Part shown: piece after piece, positions 46,461 through 61,879 of the stretch
Layout: each line of letters starts with the position of its first letter
Position numbering within the stretch: position 1 is the first letter of the stretch
NCBI GenBank assembly: GCA_964017235.1
Contig: OZ024938.1
Coordinates: 45,978,332-46,042,331 of the forward strand
Source of the DNA: Sabellastarte sp. h YS-2021
Taxonomy: Eukaryota > Annelida > Polychaeta > Sabellida > Sabellidae
Reading direction: 5' to 3'
Length of the DNA: 64,000 nt
Notes under the pieces: model-generated
Told to the model about the DNA's origin: nothing
The model's database searches: none
Seen by the model: the letters and a program-made list of their open reading frames with translations, nothing else
Made by a program: the position numbers and the translations under genes

Positions 46461-47764
46461 GGATCCCTACAAGGTGCTGAGACTAAGTAAAATATAACAG
46501 ATATATGATGATCAAATGTTACTTATATGTTCTATAGTAGCTTGCCAATCATTCCTAATATTTCACTTTGTTTCTTTTCCACCTTTTCTATGTCAGAAAA
46601 CCAACAAGTTCAATTGATTAAATGCAGCTGATTTGCTTCTCTTTCATTCACAGCATACCTTTAAATCCTGTTTATCACTGACCTAAACTCTCTTTCTGAA
46701 TTGTGTTGTGAATTAGAATTATTTCCTTTTGAGACTTACTCCTTAACTTTTCCAGAAAAAGTTACCTTTTGGTATACCTTTTTGATAAAAATTTATCAGC
46801 AAAATTTCTATAAATTTTCTACATTCCTGTTGATATTTATGCTCTGTATGACTTAAGTGTGTCACCATTCTTGATCACTCATGCTGCCAATAGATGAAGA
46901 CAAACAGCAAAATAGTTTCAAATTTCCAATTAAACCTTGTCTCATCACACGACTTAATGAACTGGAAGCTTGTTTGATCTAAAGAGCCTGTGTGGAAGAT
47001 TTTTTATGGGTTCAATAATTCTAGTAAAACCACATTTTGATGAAATAAATAGATATTAAAGCCATAAATCATTTTCAGGATCTGTAGAATTGAATGAAAC
47101 TGTTTCAATAGGACAGGAGTCACAATTGAACGAATATATGACTATGGTCCTCTTATGGCTCAGATGTTTAATAAAACGATCTCAAAATTGGATTTTACAT
47201 CCATTTTTACAGCTAGGCTCATTTTTTGGGGGGACCTACTCCTAGTTTTCGCCACATATTGTCATAAGCTAGATATGAATCATTGGTCATAAATGTGAGA
47301 ACAAACTGATTATTTGTCAAAATTTTCAAGTAACCTCAGTCTCATCCGATTATTATTATTTGTTGTTTTATTTTTGTTTACTTGTTTTTATATATATCTG
47401 TTAGCTAGTATGGTAAATAATAATTTCAGAACTAATTTTTGATTCGCAAAAGACATACCTAGTTGAAAGCACAACTTTCTACAGGAATACTAAGTTTTAT
47501 ATTAAGTTTTTTAAATACATGTGTGCCCTGGTTTTTACCTAATTAAACGCATTTAAGTTGTTGCAGGGGTTTGTCAGATATCAAGATTTGTAGGTGAATG
47601 TGCCACCAATGAATTGAATGGATATGTAGATTTTACGTGATATTCCAATTGACAAGTTTCTATTTCCACTCTGTGTAGATCTTTGGAACAGTTCTCTGTG
47701 TCCCATACCCACACAATTATTACTTGCCTCTGTGAAGGGGATAAGTCACGGTATGTTTTACACA

Positions 47765-47900
47765 AGGTGTGGTCTACCTGTTACCCGGCCCTTCCTCAAA
47801 AGAGATCTTGAAGCCGACTCCAGGATTATTTTATGTGATTTTTTGGCAACATCTGCAAGCACGGCTCAAAAGCTATTCATCGGCTAGGGGTTATATCTGC
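47765..47900 (+). repeat. Dispersed repeat pair member
   Basis: Diverged relative of 44480-44620. Confidence 0.5.
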
Positions 47901-49144
47901 AAACAAAGTAGAGCCCAACTGTAGCTCAGACTTCTTACACCCCCACCCCCTCCCAAGATCTGGATTTCAAATTGAGAATTTTTCAGTACAAACCAGAAAG
48001 CGAGGGTTTGTGAGTTATATCAAAGCTTTGGTTGTAGCTTATGCATGGAATTGAATTACTGATGGAGTTTGGCTGTGCCTTCTTCTGTTTGATCTTTCCA
48101 ATGATTGAGTATGATAGCAAGGGCATCACACAAACTTCCAGTATGGTACTGGATTAGTTGTTCAAAATAAAGTTTGTTCTTTCAAATGTTCTTAATAATT
48201 CATAGAATGGAACCACTTGCATAGAATGGAAAAATTTGATCATTAGTCTTACTTTTGAAAGTTGTCAGGTGATTAAGCCGTAACAGAAATTAATAGAGAT
48301 ACTACCCCTCAAATAAACCAGATATGTTATGCTGACATAGACCATGTTCTACATAAGAAAACCTTACCACAAGCTATCAATGCTTCTGTTCAAAAATTAT
48401 ATGTTTAGTGAAGTTTTAAATCTGCATGAATATCAAAAAGAAACCGATGAATTTATTTCAATGAAATTGCTGTAAATTAGTGAAATTTTATTTCTACTTA
48501 AGTTTTCGCTGAAACTGTATATCAGCTACACAATAACATATTAATTATGATACATAATCCATTTAAATGAAGGTACTTTATTTGACATTTATATCAAGTG
48601 ATTTGACATAACACTTATCAAAACGGAGGTATCTGTGTCTCATTAATCATTCCAGTGGTTTTACCTTTACACATTGTGTACTATTGGTTATTTTTTCCAT
48701 TTAGTCTACAATAATGTGTCACTTGCCAGCATCAAGAATCAAGTGAAAAAAATGCAAAAAGTGGTGGTTTTTTTGTTTAAAAACAAACAAAAACAAACTA
48801 GCCTTCTCCAAGGGAGCATCATTTATAGGGGGGCATTCATTCGTAATGTAAGGGAACCACTTTTTCATCTTAGGAGGATTAAGCTGCACCTTAAACTTAA
48901 CACAAGAAAGACGTGTACAACAGCAGTGACAAATCCAAGTGGGTGATTAAGGGACATTTAATACACCAAAAAGGTGTCAACGGTGGTTGTTCAAGGATGC
49001 ATGACGTTCATGTAAGTTTTGTAGTAGTACTGGAGAATACCAGAATCGTAATGTAGAAACAAACACAAGCCCACATGTCAATTTGAAGGTTGATAATTGC
49101 TAGTTCAAACCTTTGCATGCTGGAATCACAAGCTGCAACCATTC

Positions 49145-49455
49145 TATTCTATTCTGTACTTTTATAGCGCTTAATCTCTGTTAAGGCAGACTCTAAGGAG
49201 CAACACCAGGTCCGAAACCAGTAACTGTAATTCCATAGCCAGTTCAATACCATGGAGACACTGGATTGTTTGTATGCCAAGGTGGAAAAGCCCTATCGAA
49301 AAGATAATGTATTAGCTTTCTTCTGATACAGTCGAGAGTTGGGGCAAGAAGAGTTGGGGCAGAACAAACACATCAGGTAAATCGTTCCAAACTGTGGGAG
49401 CATCAAAATAAAAACTGTGGTTGAAGTGTTTTTGGATTTGTGTACAGATGAGTAG
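49145..49455 (+). repeat. Dispersed repeat (family of 40500)
   Basis: Diverged copy of 40500-40805; within it AGAGTTGGGGCA is itself duplicated (49334 and 49352 area). Confidence 0.7.
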
Positions 49456-49501
49456 TAAATACCTCTCATAAGCCCTCGTGGGCCATTTTAAAATATACAG
49501 A

Positions 49502-49520
49502 GGGGGGGGGGGGGGGGGGG
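49502..49520 (+). repeat. Poly(G) run, about 18-19 bases
   Basis: Uninterrupted G tract after AGAGG; a shorter G tract lies near 38085. G-quadruplex-capable. Confidence 0.95.
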
Positions 49521-50063
49521 TATGGATATTCAGAGTGGATCATACTTCAACGTGGCTCATACTCCTACCATCCAGATATGAGCCTCTCGTTTACAACCAC
49601 ATGTACTAGGCCATAAACCGGAAAGAAAACACATACATATGCTACTACAGGCTAAAGTGTGACTTGGCCATTAGCCACAAGCTAAATAGGACAGCCTAGA
49701 GACAGGCATTGATAATGGGAGAAGTACGGAAAGTAAATCACAGACTGGATGTGGTGGAAAGCAAGGAGGGACATCCAGGATAAAGTTGGGGTAGAAATAC
49801 AAATAGTAACAAGAAACCATGGTTTTGTGAGCATTATCATGTCAGGTAATTGTCAGCATTTTGAAGACCATGATGCACAGGAAAATGGCAATGACATCTA
49901 GACCCACTTTGTTTTCAATATAAATAACTGTGAGATGTCAAGGATTATTAGTGTTTTTGTGCCGTCAGTAAAAGTCAGATCAAATGCCACACAACACCAC
50001 ACATTCCCAGGCCCCACCAAAGCACAAAAAGGGTAACTGGGATTAAACTATTTCTTATGAACA

Positions 50064-50069
50064 TTTATT
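50064..50069 (-). terminator. Candidate poly(A) signal for the unrecognised gene
   Basis: AATAAA on the minus strand, 318 nt past the stop codon at 50387. AT-rich DNA makes chance matches common. Confidence 0.3.
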
Positions 50070-50386
50070 TTTAACTTTAAATGAAACAGACTTCTAATGA
50101 TAATTGTAAGTTTAAAATAATTAATTAATTTTTAATAGCTACTAATTCCTAAGTCTGTGTAAAGAACCATGTTTAGTGATTTAAAAAAGCCCACACCTCA
50201 AAAGTTTCAAGCAAGTACTGAGTGTTTTTACAATTCTTTATGTTACTAAACAGTTGCCAAAGGCTGGTTAGCAAGGGACAACAAACAAAAACCCTTGCAT
50301 GCAGAAGAACAGCCAGGAAAACAACAGAAAAACACAAGTCCACCAATCACCAAGTGCAAATGATAATAATGATAAAAAAGAAATAA

Positions 50387-50701
50387 TCACTTGAAGATGA
50401 TGTTATTCACACTTGCAGGGGAGGTAGGGCGGGTAAGAATGCTAGGGTCAGGTGTGATATTTACAGCTCCACTAGAACAATGGCATCCGTTTGATGTGCC
50501 ACTTCTCCCCTCCTGTTGTTTACATGGGTGATATGAAGACAATGGATTCACCTCTGATACATCAGTAGTATTTAGAGTGTTCAACACTTTAAATACTACT
50601 GACATCATTTCCTTGGTTTTATTGTGAATAAGATTTTCAGCCTGTGGCCTAATGAGCCATTTATCCAATTGTTTTACAGTATAAATTGTAAATTGCAAAA
50701 C
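50387..50701 (-). CDS. Last coding exon of an unrecognised minus-strand gene
   Basis: A good acceptor (ttctcatcctcag) opens a 104-codon frame ending in TAA. It begins VLQFTIYTVKQLDKWLIRPQ and continues with amphipathic helical sequence (NKTKEMMSVVFKVLNTLN). The second half is polar and low-complexity, with Ser/Pro/Asn and a Cys-His patch, likely disordered. I do not recognise the family and see no motif that allows a function to be named. The coding reading is supported by the acceptor, frame length and protein-like helical composition. A possible poly(A) signal AATAAA sits at 50064-50069. Confidence 0.6.
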   Translation of the reverse strand, partial: VLQFTIYTVKQLDKWLIRPQAENLIHNKTKEMMSVVFKVLNTLNTTDVSEVNPLSSYHPCKQQEGRSGTSNGCHCSSGAVNITPDPSILTRPTSPASVNNIIFK

Positions 50702-51177
50702 CTGAGGATGAGAAAATAATAATAAAAAAATAGTACAATCATATTTAGGGCATGATTGGGTATTTCAATCCGGCCTCCCCCAATGGAACACATTTAGAGT
50801 GAACAATAGTACAATGCTCTTACTTCATTAGTAACATTCACACTTCTACATATCACCCCAGTGTATTCCATCGGCTTAACAGATCTCCAGAGCTTGACAT
50901 AGTTTTCTATCATGCGATTTCAAATCATTTTGATTGTTGCAATAGATGCTTTGTTCTAAGATCAAAACCTGAATCTGTCAGATTTTGGTTCAAGAGATTA
51001 TCACATTTCCTCAGCTTTTAGCATTAATTACTGTTATATGTCATCCATTCTTTGCCTCTACAGTGACACTCTTTATCCCACTAGACATTAAGGGACTACA
51101 CTGAATTTTGATGTTAAAACTAATATTTGTAAAGTATCCCATTTAATTCCTTTTAATTCAGTTCTACTTCTTATCTT

Positions 51178-51480
51178 GCCACTGTAGCCTAGTGAGGAAC
51201 ACACCTATAAACATAGACAATCTATGATCAATTCCGGGTACAGCTAGATACATATTGACTTGGATGACCACTTAAGATGACAGTCCTCTGTCACTGGGTT
51301 AAATTCTCAGTGGCAGATTAAAGCATATCAGGGATGTTGTCAAATGGTTTTCCCGCAGACTTAGTCCTTCTGTTCACACAATTTCAATCACTAGACCAAG
51401 GGGTGTACTTGTGCAGTCAGGGTAGGTCAAATAGTGCTTTGAGTCCTACAGCAAAGAAGATATTGTACAGAGTATAAATA
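51178..51480 (+). mobile_element. Second SINE family, forward copy
   Basis: tRNA-like head (TGTAGCCTAGTGAGG, B box GATCAATTCC), GACTTGGATGACCACTTAA, ending AGTCCTACAGC..GAGTATAAATA. Diverged from the copies at 51500 and 57288. Confidence 0.72.
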
Positions 51481-51494
51481 TACATGCATATTAT

Positions 51495-51780
51495 ATTGTA
51501 TATTTATACTCAGCGCAATATCTCCATATACTACAGGACTCAAAGCGCTATTTAACCAATCCAACTGTACAGGTACAGCCCCAACTCACAAGTAACTGAC
51601 ATTCCCCTAACTTGAAGATAGAGGCTCAAGGATGACCATTTATCAACGTCCTTGAGGTTCTTTAACCTGCCACTGGGGATAGGACCCAATGACAGAGGAC
51701 CGCCATTTTAAGTGGTCATCCAAGCCACTATGTATCTGCCTGTACCTGGGATTGAACCCACGTCCTCTGAGTTCCTAGAC
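51495..51780 (-). mobile_element. Second SINE family, reverse copy
   Basis: Begins at its tail (TATTTATACTCAGCGCAATA) and ends in its head (GGGATTGAACCCACGTCCTC). Close match to 57288-57598; forms an inverted pair with 51178-51480. Confidence 0.85.
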
Positions 51781-52198
51781 ACACATACAAATACATAAAT
51801 ATATATACAGAATATACTTTTTGTGTGTCCTGGTTGAACATGTTAGAAATAAAATAGACCAGGGGCACAATCATAGAAATTCTATTCTATTTTCTCAGCT
51901 TCAGATAAAGAACTAGGTTTTACTTGAAGAATATAAGAAGGATTGTGCTACGTTTTTTTAACTATCCATGTGGATATATGTTAATTTTGAGTAACACATT
52001 ATTAGTCCATATATGCCAGTGATGTTGCATAAATCACTACGTCCAAGCCTATGTGTAGGTTTGTTATTTATTATCCACACAAATCATCATAAGTTGCAGC
52101 ATTGCCAAGAGACTATTAAGAATCATTTGTTCTAATTTTGATGTCTATAAATGGAAGGAGGTTGCTGTGAACTGCAATAAACTGGAATGTTCTCTCAC

Positions 52199-52221
52199 CT
52201 TTGTTACTGCTGATTTTGCAG
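52199..52221 (-). CDS. Possible 23-nt microexon of the unrecognised gene
   Basis: Between a weak acceptor (gtgaatag) and a strong donor (AAG/gtgaga). It reads CT then AAKSAVTK-type codons and joins in phase 0 to the exon at 50701, giving AKSAVTKVLQFTIYTVKQ. An in-frame stop lies just upstream, so the exon cannot be much longer. Suggestive only. Confidence 0.4.
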
Positions 52222-52804
52222 CTATTCACATGTAAACAGGGTTATGGCGCAAATGTAAATGGATAGCAACACAGCAACCTGGATCTGGCTGCATTAAACT
52301 ACAGCAGGTTGCCATAAAATACTGAATCCAGGGAAATTATCATTGGGTCTTTAATTCTAGATGGTTAAGATAAAATAAATAATAAAATATTAATTCCATT
52401 TGATTATATAAGCAATGCTGTGAAAATTAATTCCAGTGAATCCCTTAAATTCCAAAATTAGTGAACTTTTCTTCCAGCTAAATATCTACTCGGGCAATAT
52501 TGCATGTAATTGCATTTGCTTCACTGGCATTTAGTTTTAGGTGATCTAAAAAGTGTAAGCCTTTTGCTTAGCATATTTTTCATTATCAGATTTCTATTTA
52601 CGCTTTATTTACTAGTTAATGGCTTTTTTTTCAGCTCAAGAGAGTTGCAATATATATGCAATGAAAATATTGCTGAGTTATTCATTTGTATCTGTCTTTC
52701 TTATCTGCAATAGATCGAAAAAATTTAGTAATGGCCAGACAACATTATTGTATATGTATTTGTAGCAATATTGTGGGGAAAATATATTTCACATGCAAAG
52801 CATA

Positions 52805-54000
52805 AGATTAGATTAGATGGTTAGTGCTTGAATGCACCCCTCAGGGGTGAGGAAATGCACAGGGTATTGTAATAATGTCTGTTTGTTTGTATGTCTATAG
52901 TATGGAAAATTTGTAACATACTTCCATCATGAAAAATTTGATTCAAAATTCTTGACCAAAAATTGTTAACCCGAATCCAATTTTCACCGGTTTTTACTAA
53001 TCATGTAAAATGGGATACACATGGATAATGCAGTATAGTATAATGACACTGTACATGATATCAGTATGTTAAGTATACTCTCTTTCCTGTTGGTTGATGG
53101 TGGAGGGTCTTTAGGGTTTGACATGATGTTTCTTTTTTTTAGCTTCCTGTCTCTGTGTTCTCATTACTGCATTTTACCAATCTAGTCTAATTACATTTAA
53201 AATAATATGGATAGAACCTTAGTGCTAGCAGATTCTAAAATGTAGAAACATATTCATAGTTTATAGAGTGTGCATTGATCACAAACCAGAGATACCAGGG
53301 AAACAAAGAAATATTAATTTAATGTAGAAAAGCTTTCTTGCTTAGGAAGATTTCAAGCAATGTATTGAAAATGAAAAAGAAGGAGAGAGGATTCCTTGCA
53401 GATATCAAGGTTTAGTACATTCCAGAGAAGAGGTGTATCTTAGGAAAAGTTGTTGATAAAATGATTTTGGACTCATAAACTGAAGGATTAACATCAAGCA
53501 TGGTTAATCTAATCTAATCTAATCTACAGCTTTGCAGGTGCAATATCTTCCCCACTAAGGAGAACTCAGTGCGCTGGTTAACAAAAATCATTTTTAATAA
53601 GGAGAGTCGAGGGGTGTTCAAGGTCAGTGTTCCAGAGTTGTGGGTGAGACCGAGAGGGGAGGAGACTAAGTTGGGAAACTAGAATTGAAAAGGTGGGTTT
53701 TGAGGTGTTTCCTGAAAGATGCGGCTGAGGGACTGTTTCTCATTGTTTCTTATTTGGAAGGGGAAAGATTTCCAAAGAACTGGGGCATAGTGACTAAAAG
53801 AATTAGAGAAGTGTTTAATTGATTTATGAACTCTGCGGTCAAAAGTGGGGGTGTGAAGGAACTTGAGCTTAGGGGTATTACGCCTAGTATTTCTGAAAGA
53901 AGTGTAGGGTGAATTAATTCTCGTAGGTAAACAGGTTAATGTCTTATTAGGTCTTAATCATTCTTTGTTAATTTAATTGTGTGGAAGTGGAGTAAGATAA
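52805..54000 (+). repeat. Repeat-derived region with (TAATC)n
   Basis: AGATTAGATTAGATGG at 52806, TAATCTAATCTAATCTAATC at 53509, then GA-rich segments (GGGTGAGACCGAGAGGGGAG) of dispersed-repeat character. No coding frame. Confidence 0.45.
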
Positions 54001-54623
54001 GGATCAAAATGAATTTACTTATGCCTGGCCCAGAACTGAGACAGTCATCTACCCAGGTACTATATTAATAGTCAAGGGAGATACTAAGGTATTTGAAACC
54101 ATGGCATGGTGATTTGAGAGAAGTAGCTTCCTATAGCTACCCACTGGACTATTGCAACTGTACAAAACAAACCTTGCCTGTTGTCTGGAAAGGCTACACA
54201 GAGGAAACCTAAGCATCAAACAACACATTAGAAAATACCTAACAAGATTGATAAAAAATATCTTATCAATGAACTTCTAAATTAGACTATTACACAAATT
54301 ACCCTATCAGTTTTCAAACATGCATCTTTAAATTTGAATTAAAGTAATTATTCAGTGTTTCTAAAAGAGTGGTGGCATCTTTGTAACAACAGTCCCATGG
54401 TAAATGGTGTCAAAGGCAGTAAGAGATAATTTTTGATTGGTAAAGGGTCTATGTTGGATGGTGACTAACCTTCAAGATAGCATGGTAATAATTTTATTAA
54501 ATATTTAATTTTTAATATGCCTTCAACATATTTAGAAATGAAGCCTAAGCTTGCTAAAGACATGCAAATTTGGCTAATGAGGCCTTTTTAATAAGAATGG
54601 TAGCTAGTAGATTTAGAACATAC

Positions 54624-54644
54624 CTTGAAATTTGCCTTGTGATT
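54624..54644 (-). CDS. Possible 21-nt microexon of the unrecognised gene
   Basis: Acceptor taatctttcag, donor AAG/gtatgt. In phase 1 it reads SQGKFQ and joins the 23-nt candidate to give SQGKFQAAKSAVTKVLQF, a smooth protein sequence. Two independent splice-site pairs agreeing in phase is the only support. Confidence 0.38.
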
Positions 54645-54925
54645 CTGAAAGATTAACGAGTTTCATAATAGGAGAGAGAAATACATTGATATATTTCTTG
54701 ACATAAAGTGTGAATGGGATCTAACTTGTAATATTTCAACTGTATTCCTCTTTCAGTACTTTGTTTTTCAATACTTAATTGAAACTATCAATAAATATTG
54801 CCTGTTACATGAAACAAGATCTCTTAAAATAGTTTACAAATAAAAGTCAAGCAATGAGAAACAATATGGATTATGTAGCATCCAATGCAAGTTTTGTTAT
54901 AGCTTATGCCTACTTTATTATAAAA

Positions 54926-55014
54926 ATAGACAACTCCGAGCTTGGGGGTTATAGTGATTCTAATGCGATAATCATTGTAAAATCGCCTATAACCCCAAGC
55001 TCGGAGTTGTCTAT
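54926..55014. repeat. Near-perfect hairpin, 28-bp arms
   Basis: ATAGACAACTCCGAGCTTGG..GTTATAG and its complement at 54987-55014 (one extra G), 32-bp loop. Confidence 0.92.
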
Positions 55015-55197
55015 TTCTATTCTAACATGACATTTTAGAAGATTTTATAAAAATTAGTTTTAAAGCTATTTTATAGAAATATATACTATGCAGATTTTTT
55101 TTATCGAGGGTGCCGTTGAATTATTGGAAGAGCCACAAATTAAGATAACCCTTTTCTTTGTTAAAGGTCCTTAAACTTCAGCATATTCATATGAGTA

Positions 55198-55701
55198 TCC
55201 CAGATAGCATTCCGCCGTCGGACCGACGTTGGCTGTTGGTCGCAGGTCGGCATATTTTTCCGACATTGGGCCGACGTTGGCTTGCCAACCACTACTCAGG
55301 TTAGATGTCTCTATATTTTGCCGACGTTGGGCGATTTTTATTCAAGATGGTGGCAAGCAATAATAGGGGATTTGGGGAAACTTAGAAAAAAATTATTTAT
55401 TATGGTATGTCTAAAAATCATATTTCAGTGAGCCCACAAATTTTAACTAACCATTTAACAATTTTACACATAAAAATAATATTCTCATTATAAATTTACA
55501 CTAAAAAAGTTGTTGGTGAACATTATCTGATTGGCTGATGCTATACATAGAATATAATTTTTACCGGTGGCTTGCAGACATTGGGCCAATGTTGGCCCAA
55601 TGGTCAAAAAGCCGTTGGCCTAACGTTGGCAGCCAACGTCGGACCGACGTATGTGGTGACGTTGGGCCAATGTAGGTCCGACGGCAGAATGCTATCTGGG
55701 A
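55198..55701. mobile_element. MITE with TCCCAGATAGCATTC ends, long copy (504 bp)
   Basis: Terminal inverted repeats TCCCAGATAGCATTCYGCCG, flanked by TA (55196-55197, 55702-55703). The interior repeats GGCCGACGTTGG/CCAACGTCGG many times in both senses. Confidence 0.88.
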
Positions 55702-56206
55702 TATTCTATGTTCAAATGTAAGAATCCCTGAATATCGTGTTTACCATTATTTGTCTATTTAATGAAAAAATCTAGGCTGTTACTTCAAGTTTTCTTTTTG
55801 CGGAGCAGCATTGTGAGCGATAAAATAGAACTCATGAGGTTAAAGCCTACCCACCATAACCTCCCCCGTCACATCTGTGTCTCCTTGGTACGACCTGGCT
55901 ATGTCCCTTGATTAATGCTAACTGCCTTGCTTTATGTTTAGATGCGCCTTAGAGTCCATCAGTGATGGAGATTAAGCGCTATAAAAATCCACATTAGATG
56001 AGATTAGATTATGCGGGGTTTTACAGAGCAATTTTTCGTGTCTTAGCCAATCAGAATCGCGGACACAGCCATGTCATGTTAGAATACCCATTCTCCTCCA
56101 TAACTGTTTTGTAGTATTCCTCTTTTGGCTCTAGCTTAAAGTACAGCTTGAACTATTGAGCACAGTCGTGCATATTGATGACAAAGTGATTTTGTTATGC
56201 TATATA

Positions 56207-56450
56207 TCCCAGATAGCATTCTGATGTTGGGCCATCAGTCCGACGTTGGCTGCCAACATTGCCAACATTCCCCTATTATTGCTCACCGCCATCTTGAATA
56301 AAAATCCACTGTTGGCCCAATGTCAGCAAACTATAGAAATATCTAACCTGAGTAGTGCTCGGCAGGCCACCATTGGGCCAACGTTGGCAAAATCTGGTGA
56401 CCATGCGACCAACAGCCACTGTCGGTCCGACGGGGAGAATGCTATCTGGG
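56207..56450. mobile_element. MITE with CCCAGATAGCATTC ends, short copy
   Basis: Same terminal repeats as 55198-55701, about half the length. The shared centre (CCCTATTATTGCTCACCGCC) lies in the opposite orientation to the long copy. Confidence 0.85.
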
Positions 56451-57134
56451 TTCTAATCTAAAATCTCTTTAAGAATAGGTTTGTTAAATATTTAGTTAAT
56501 TATTCCTGGTTTTTTATTATTTCAACAGAAAGTAACATCTATAGGATTTGGTCCTATTTTGAAAACTAAAACGTTATATTTAGCAATATATTAAGAAGCA
56601 ATATGTTTAATTGAGTTATTAGTTTGTCACGCCTCCAAAATATAAATTAGCAATGTAAAAATATATATAGCTTTTCTGTTTAGTTGATGTACAAATTATC
56701 CGATTTGAATAATTCTTTAGACTATTCCTACAACCCGGGGAATAACAATACAGAGATCTAGGTTCTTATTCAAATAAACGCATATTTGTCGAATTATTTG
56801 TCATTCTCCGGCTAAAAATTGCTTTCGGTTTTTGGTGGTTATATGACTTTCGGTTTTATGGCACTTCCGTTGATATTTTTTTGACGTTTTCCAAAGCAGA
56901 TTTTAATGTTTAAATGTATTAAGTTGTATGATCGTCATCATAAGCATTTCTGCATTGTATGATATATTATAGCACGAACGAAGAAAACAAAAAAAGCTTG
57001 CTGAAACAATTGAAAACTTTCGGTTCCACCCCTGTATGACATGGGGTAACATGCCAATAGGTGTTGTGTTTTGGTTACTGTGCACACATTGAAAGTTTCG
57101 TTTATTGCATAAAAGTTATAAATTAGAGAGTTGA

Positions 57135-60753
<3,619 letters not shown>

Positions 60754-61219
60754 GTACAGTAATCCTGATCTCATTTTGCCAGTGTAAATCATTCCAGTTG
60801 CAGGTAAGAAAGTAGTACAGTATCAGTATTAGAACTGCATGGTATATCAAAAATAAAAGGTTAAATATCTGAAAATAAGGAAAGTTTATTATTATGAACA
60901 AAAATAAGGTCAAGAAATCTCACTGAGGGTAAAGTTTTATCCATGTTATTTTTTGGAAGTAAGCAACATTTTAAAGTTTTATGAGTACCCAGTATGCTGG
61001 TTTATACCCCCTTTCTTTACATAGTCTGAGTATTTTTCAGTAAATGCTATCCAGTCACATTACCTCCCATGATATGGGATACGTAGACAGTTGTGTTCTA
61101 GTGTTGCTCCATTGGAATAGTGGAGATCTAGCCGGAACTGATGCTCATGGAAACATAACTTGCTTGTTATGGTCTCCCCGCTAGGGGGAGGACATATTAT
61201 TTTTGCTTTTTCCGCCGTC

Positions 61220-61870
61220 TGTCGTCACACTTGGTTTCCGGTCATTTCAAGGAAAAGTATTTATCCTATCTTTACCAAATTTGCTATGGGTGTTTATTGG
61301 ATTAATAACTTGGATGGGATTGCTTTTGGTGAAGATAGCTGTATACTGCATAGCTAACTGAGTAATAGCTACTTAGCTACTTTTGTATACTTCTTTTGTT
61401 TCCGAGCATTTTAAGGAAAAATATTTGACATATCTTTACTAAATTTGTTATGAGCAATAGTTAGGTCAATAGCTTGCTGGGGATTGCTTTTAGTGATAAT
61501 AGCTATATAACTGACTGAGTAATAGCTACTTAGCTACTTTGAGTAGCTTTTTTATTTTCAGTATTTTAAAGGAAAAGTATTTCACCTATGTTCACAAAAT
61601 TTGGGATGGAGGATTATTGGATCAGTAGCTTGCTTGGGATTGCTTTTGGTGATAATACCTTTATAGCTAACGGAGTAATAGCTACTGTGCTATATAGCTA
61701 TTATGCTATTTTGAGTTGACTTTTTTTCTGGACATTTTAATGAAACAATGTTTTCTATCTTCACAAAAATTTATATGAAGGATAAATGGGTCAATAGTTT
61801 GGCCAGGATAGCTTTTGATCGATGATAGCTTTGTAGCTATCTGAGTAATAGCTGGTTGGCTACTTTGAGC
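61220..61870 (+). repeat. Tandem repeat, about 150-175 bp unit, 4 copies
   Basis: CATTTTAAGGAAAA.TATTT, GGGATTGCTTTTGGTGATAA and GAGTAATAGCTACTTAGCTA recur in order near 61240, 61406, 61559 and 61732. Preceded by CCCCGCTAGGGGGAGGACAT (61167-61186). Confidence 0.85.
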
Positions 61871-61879
61871 CTACTCTGA

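Larger units (their letters stand above)
45280..49140. other. No gene seen apart from repeats already listed
   Basis: Contains the SINE at 46235 and the diverged repeat at 47765. TATTCCATAAAATGTATCTGCA is locally duplicated at 46120-46160. No coding exon recognised. Confidence 0.45.

Noticed and set aside
49502..49520. Telomere- or origin-like G tract
   Set aside because: It is a plain homopolymer run without telomeric repeat structure.
56246..56461. 71-codon frame MAANIANIP..
   Set aside because: It falls almost wholly within a MITE.
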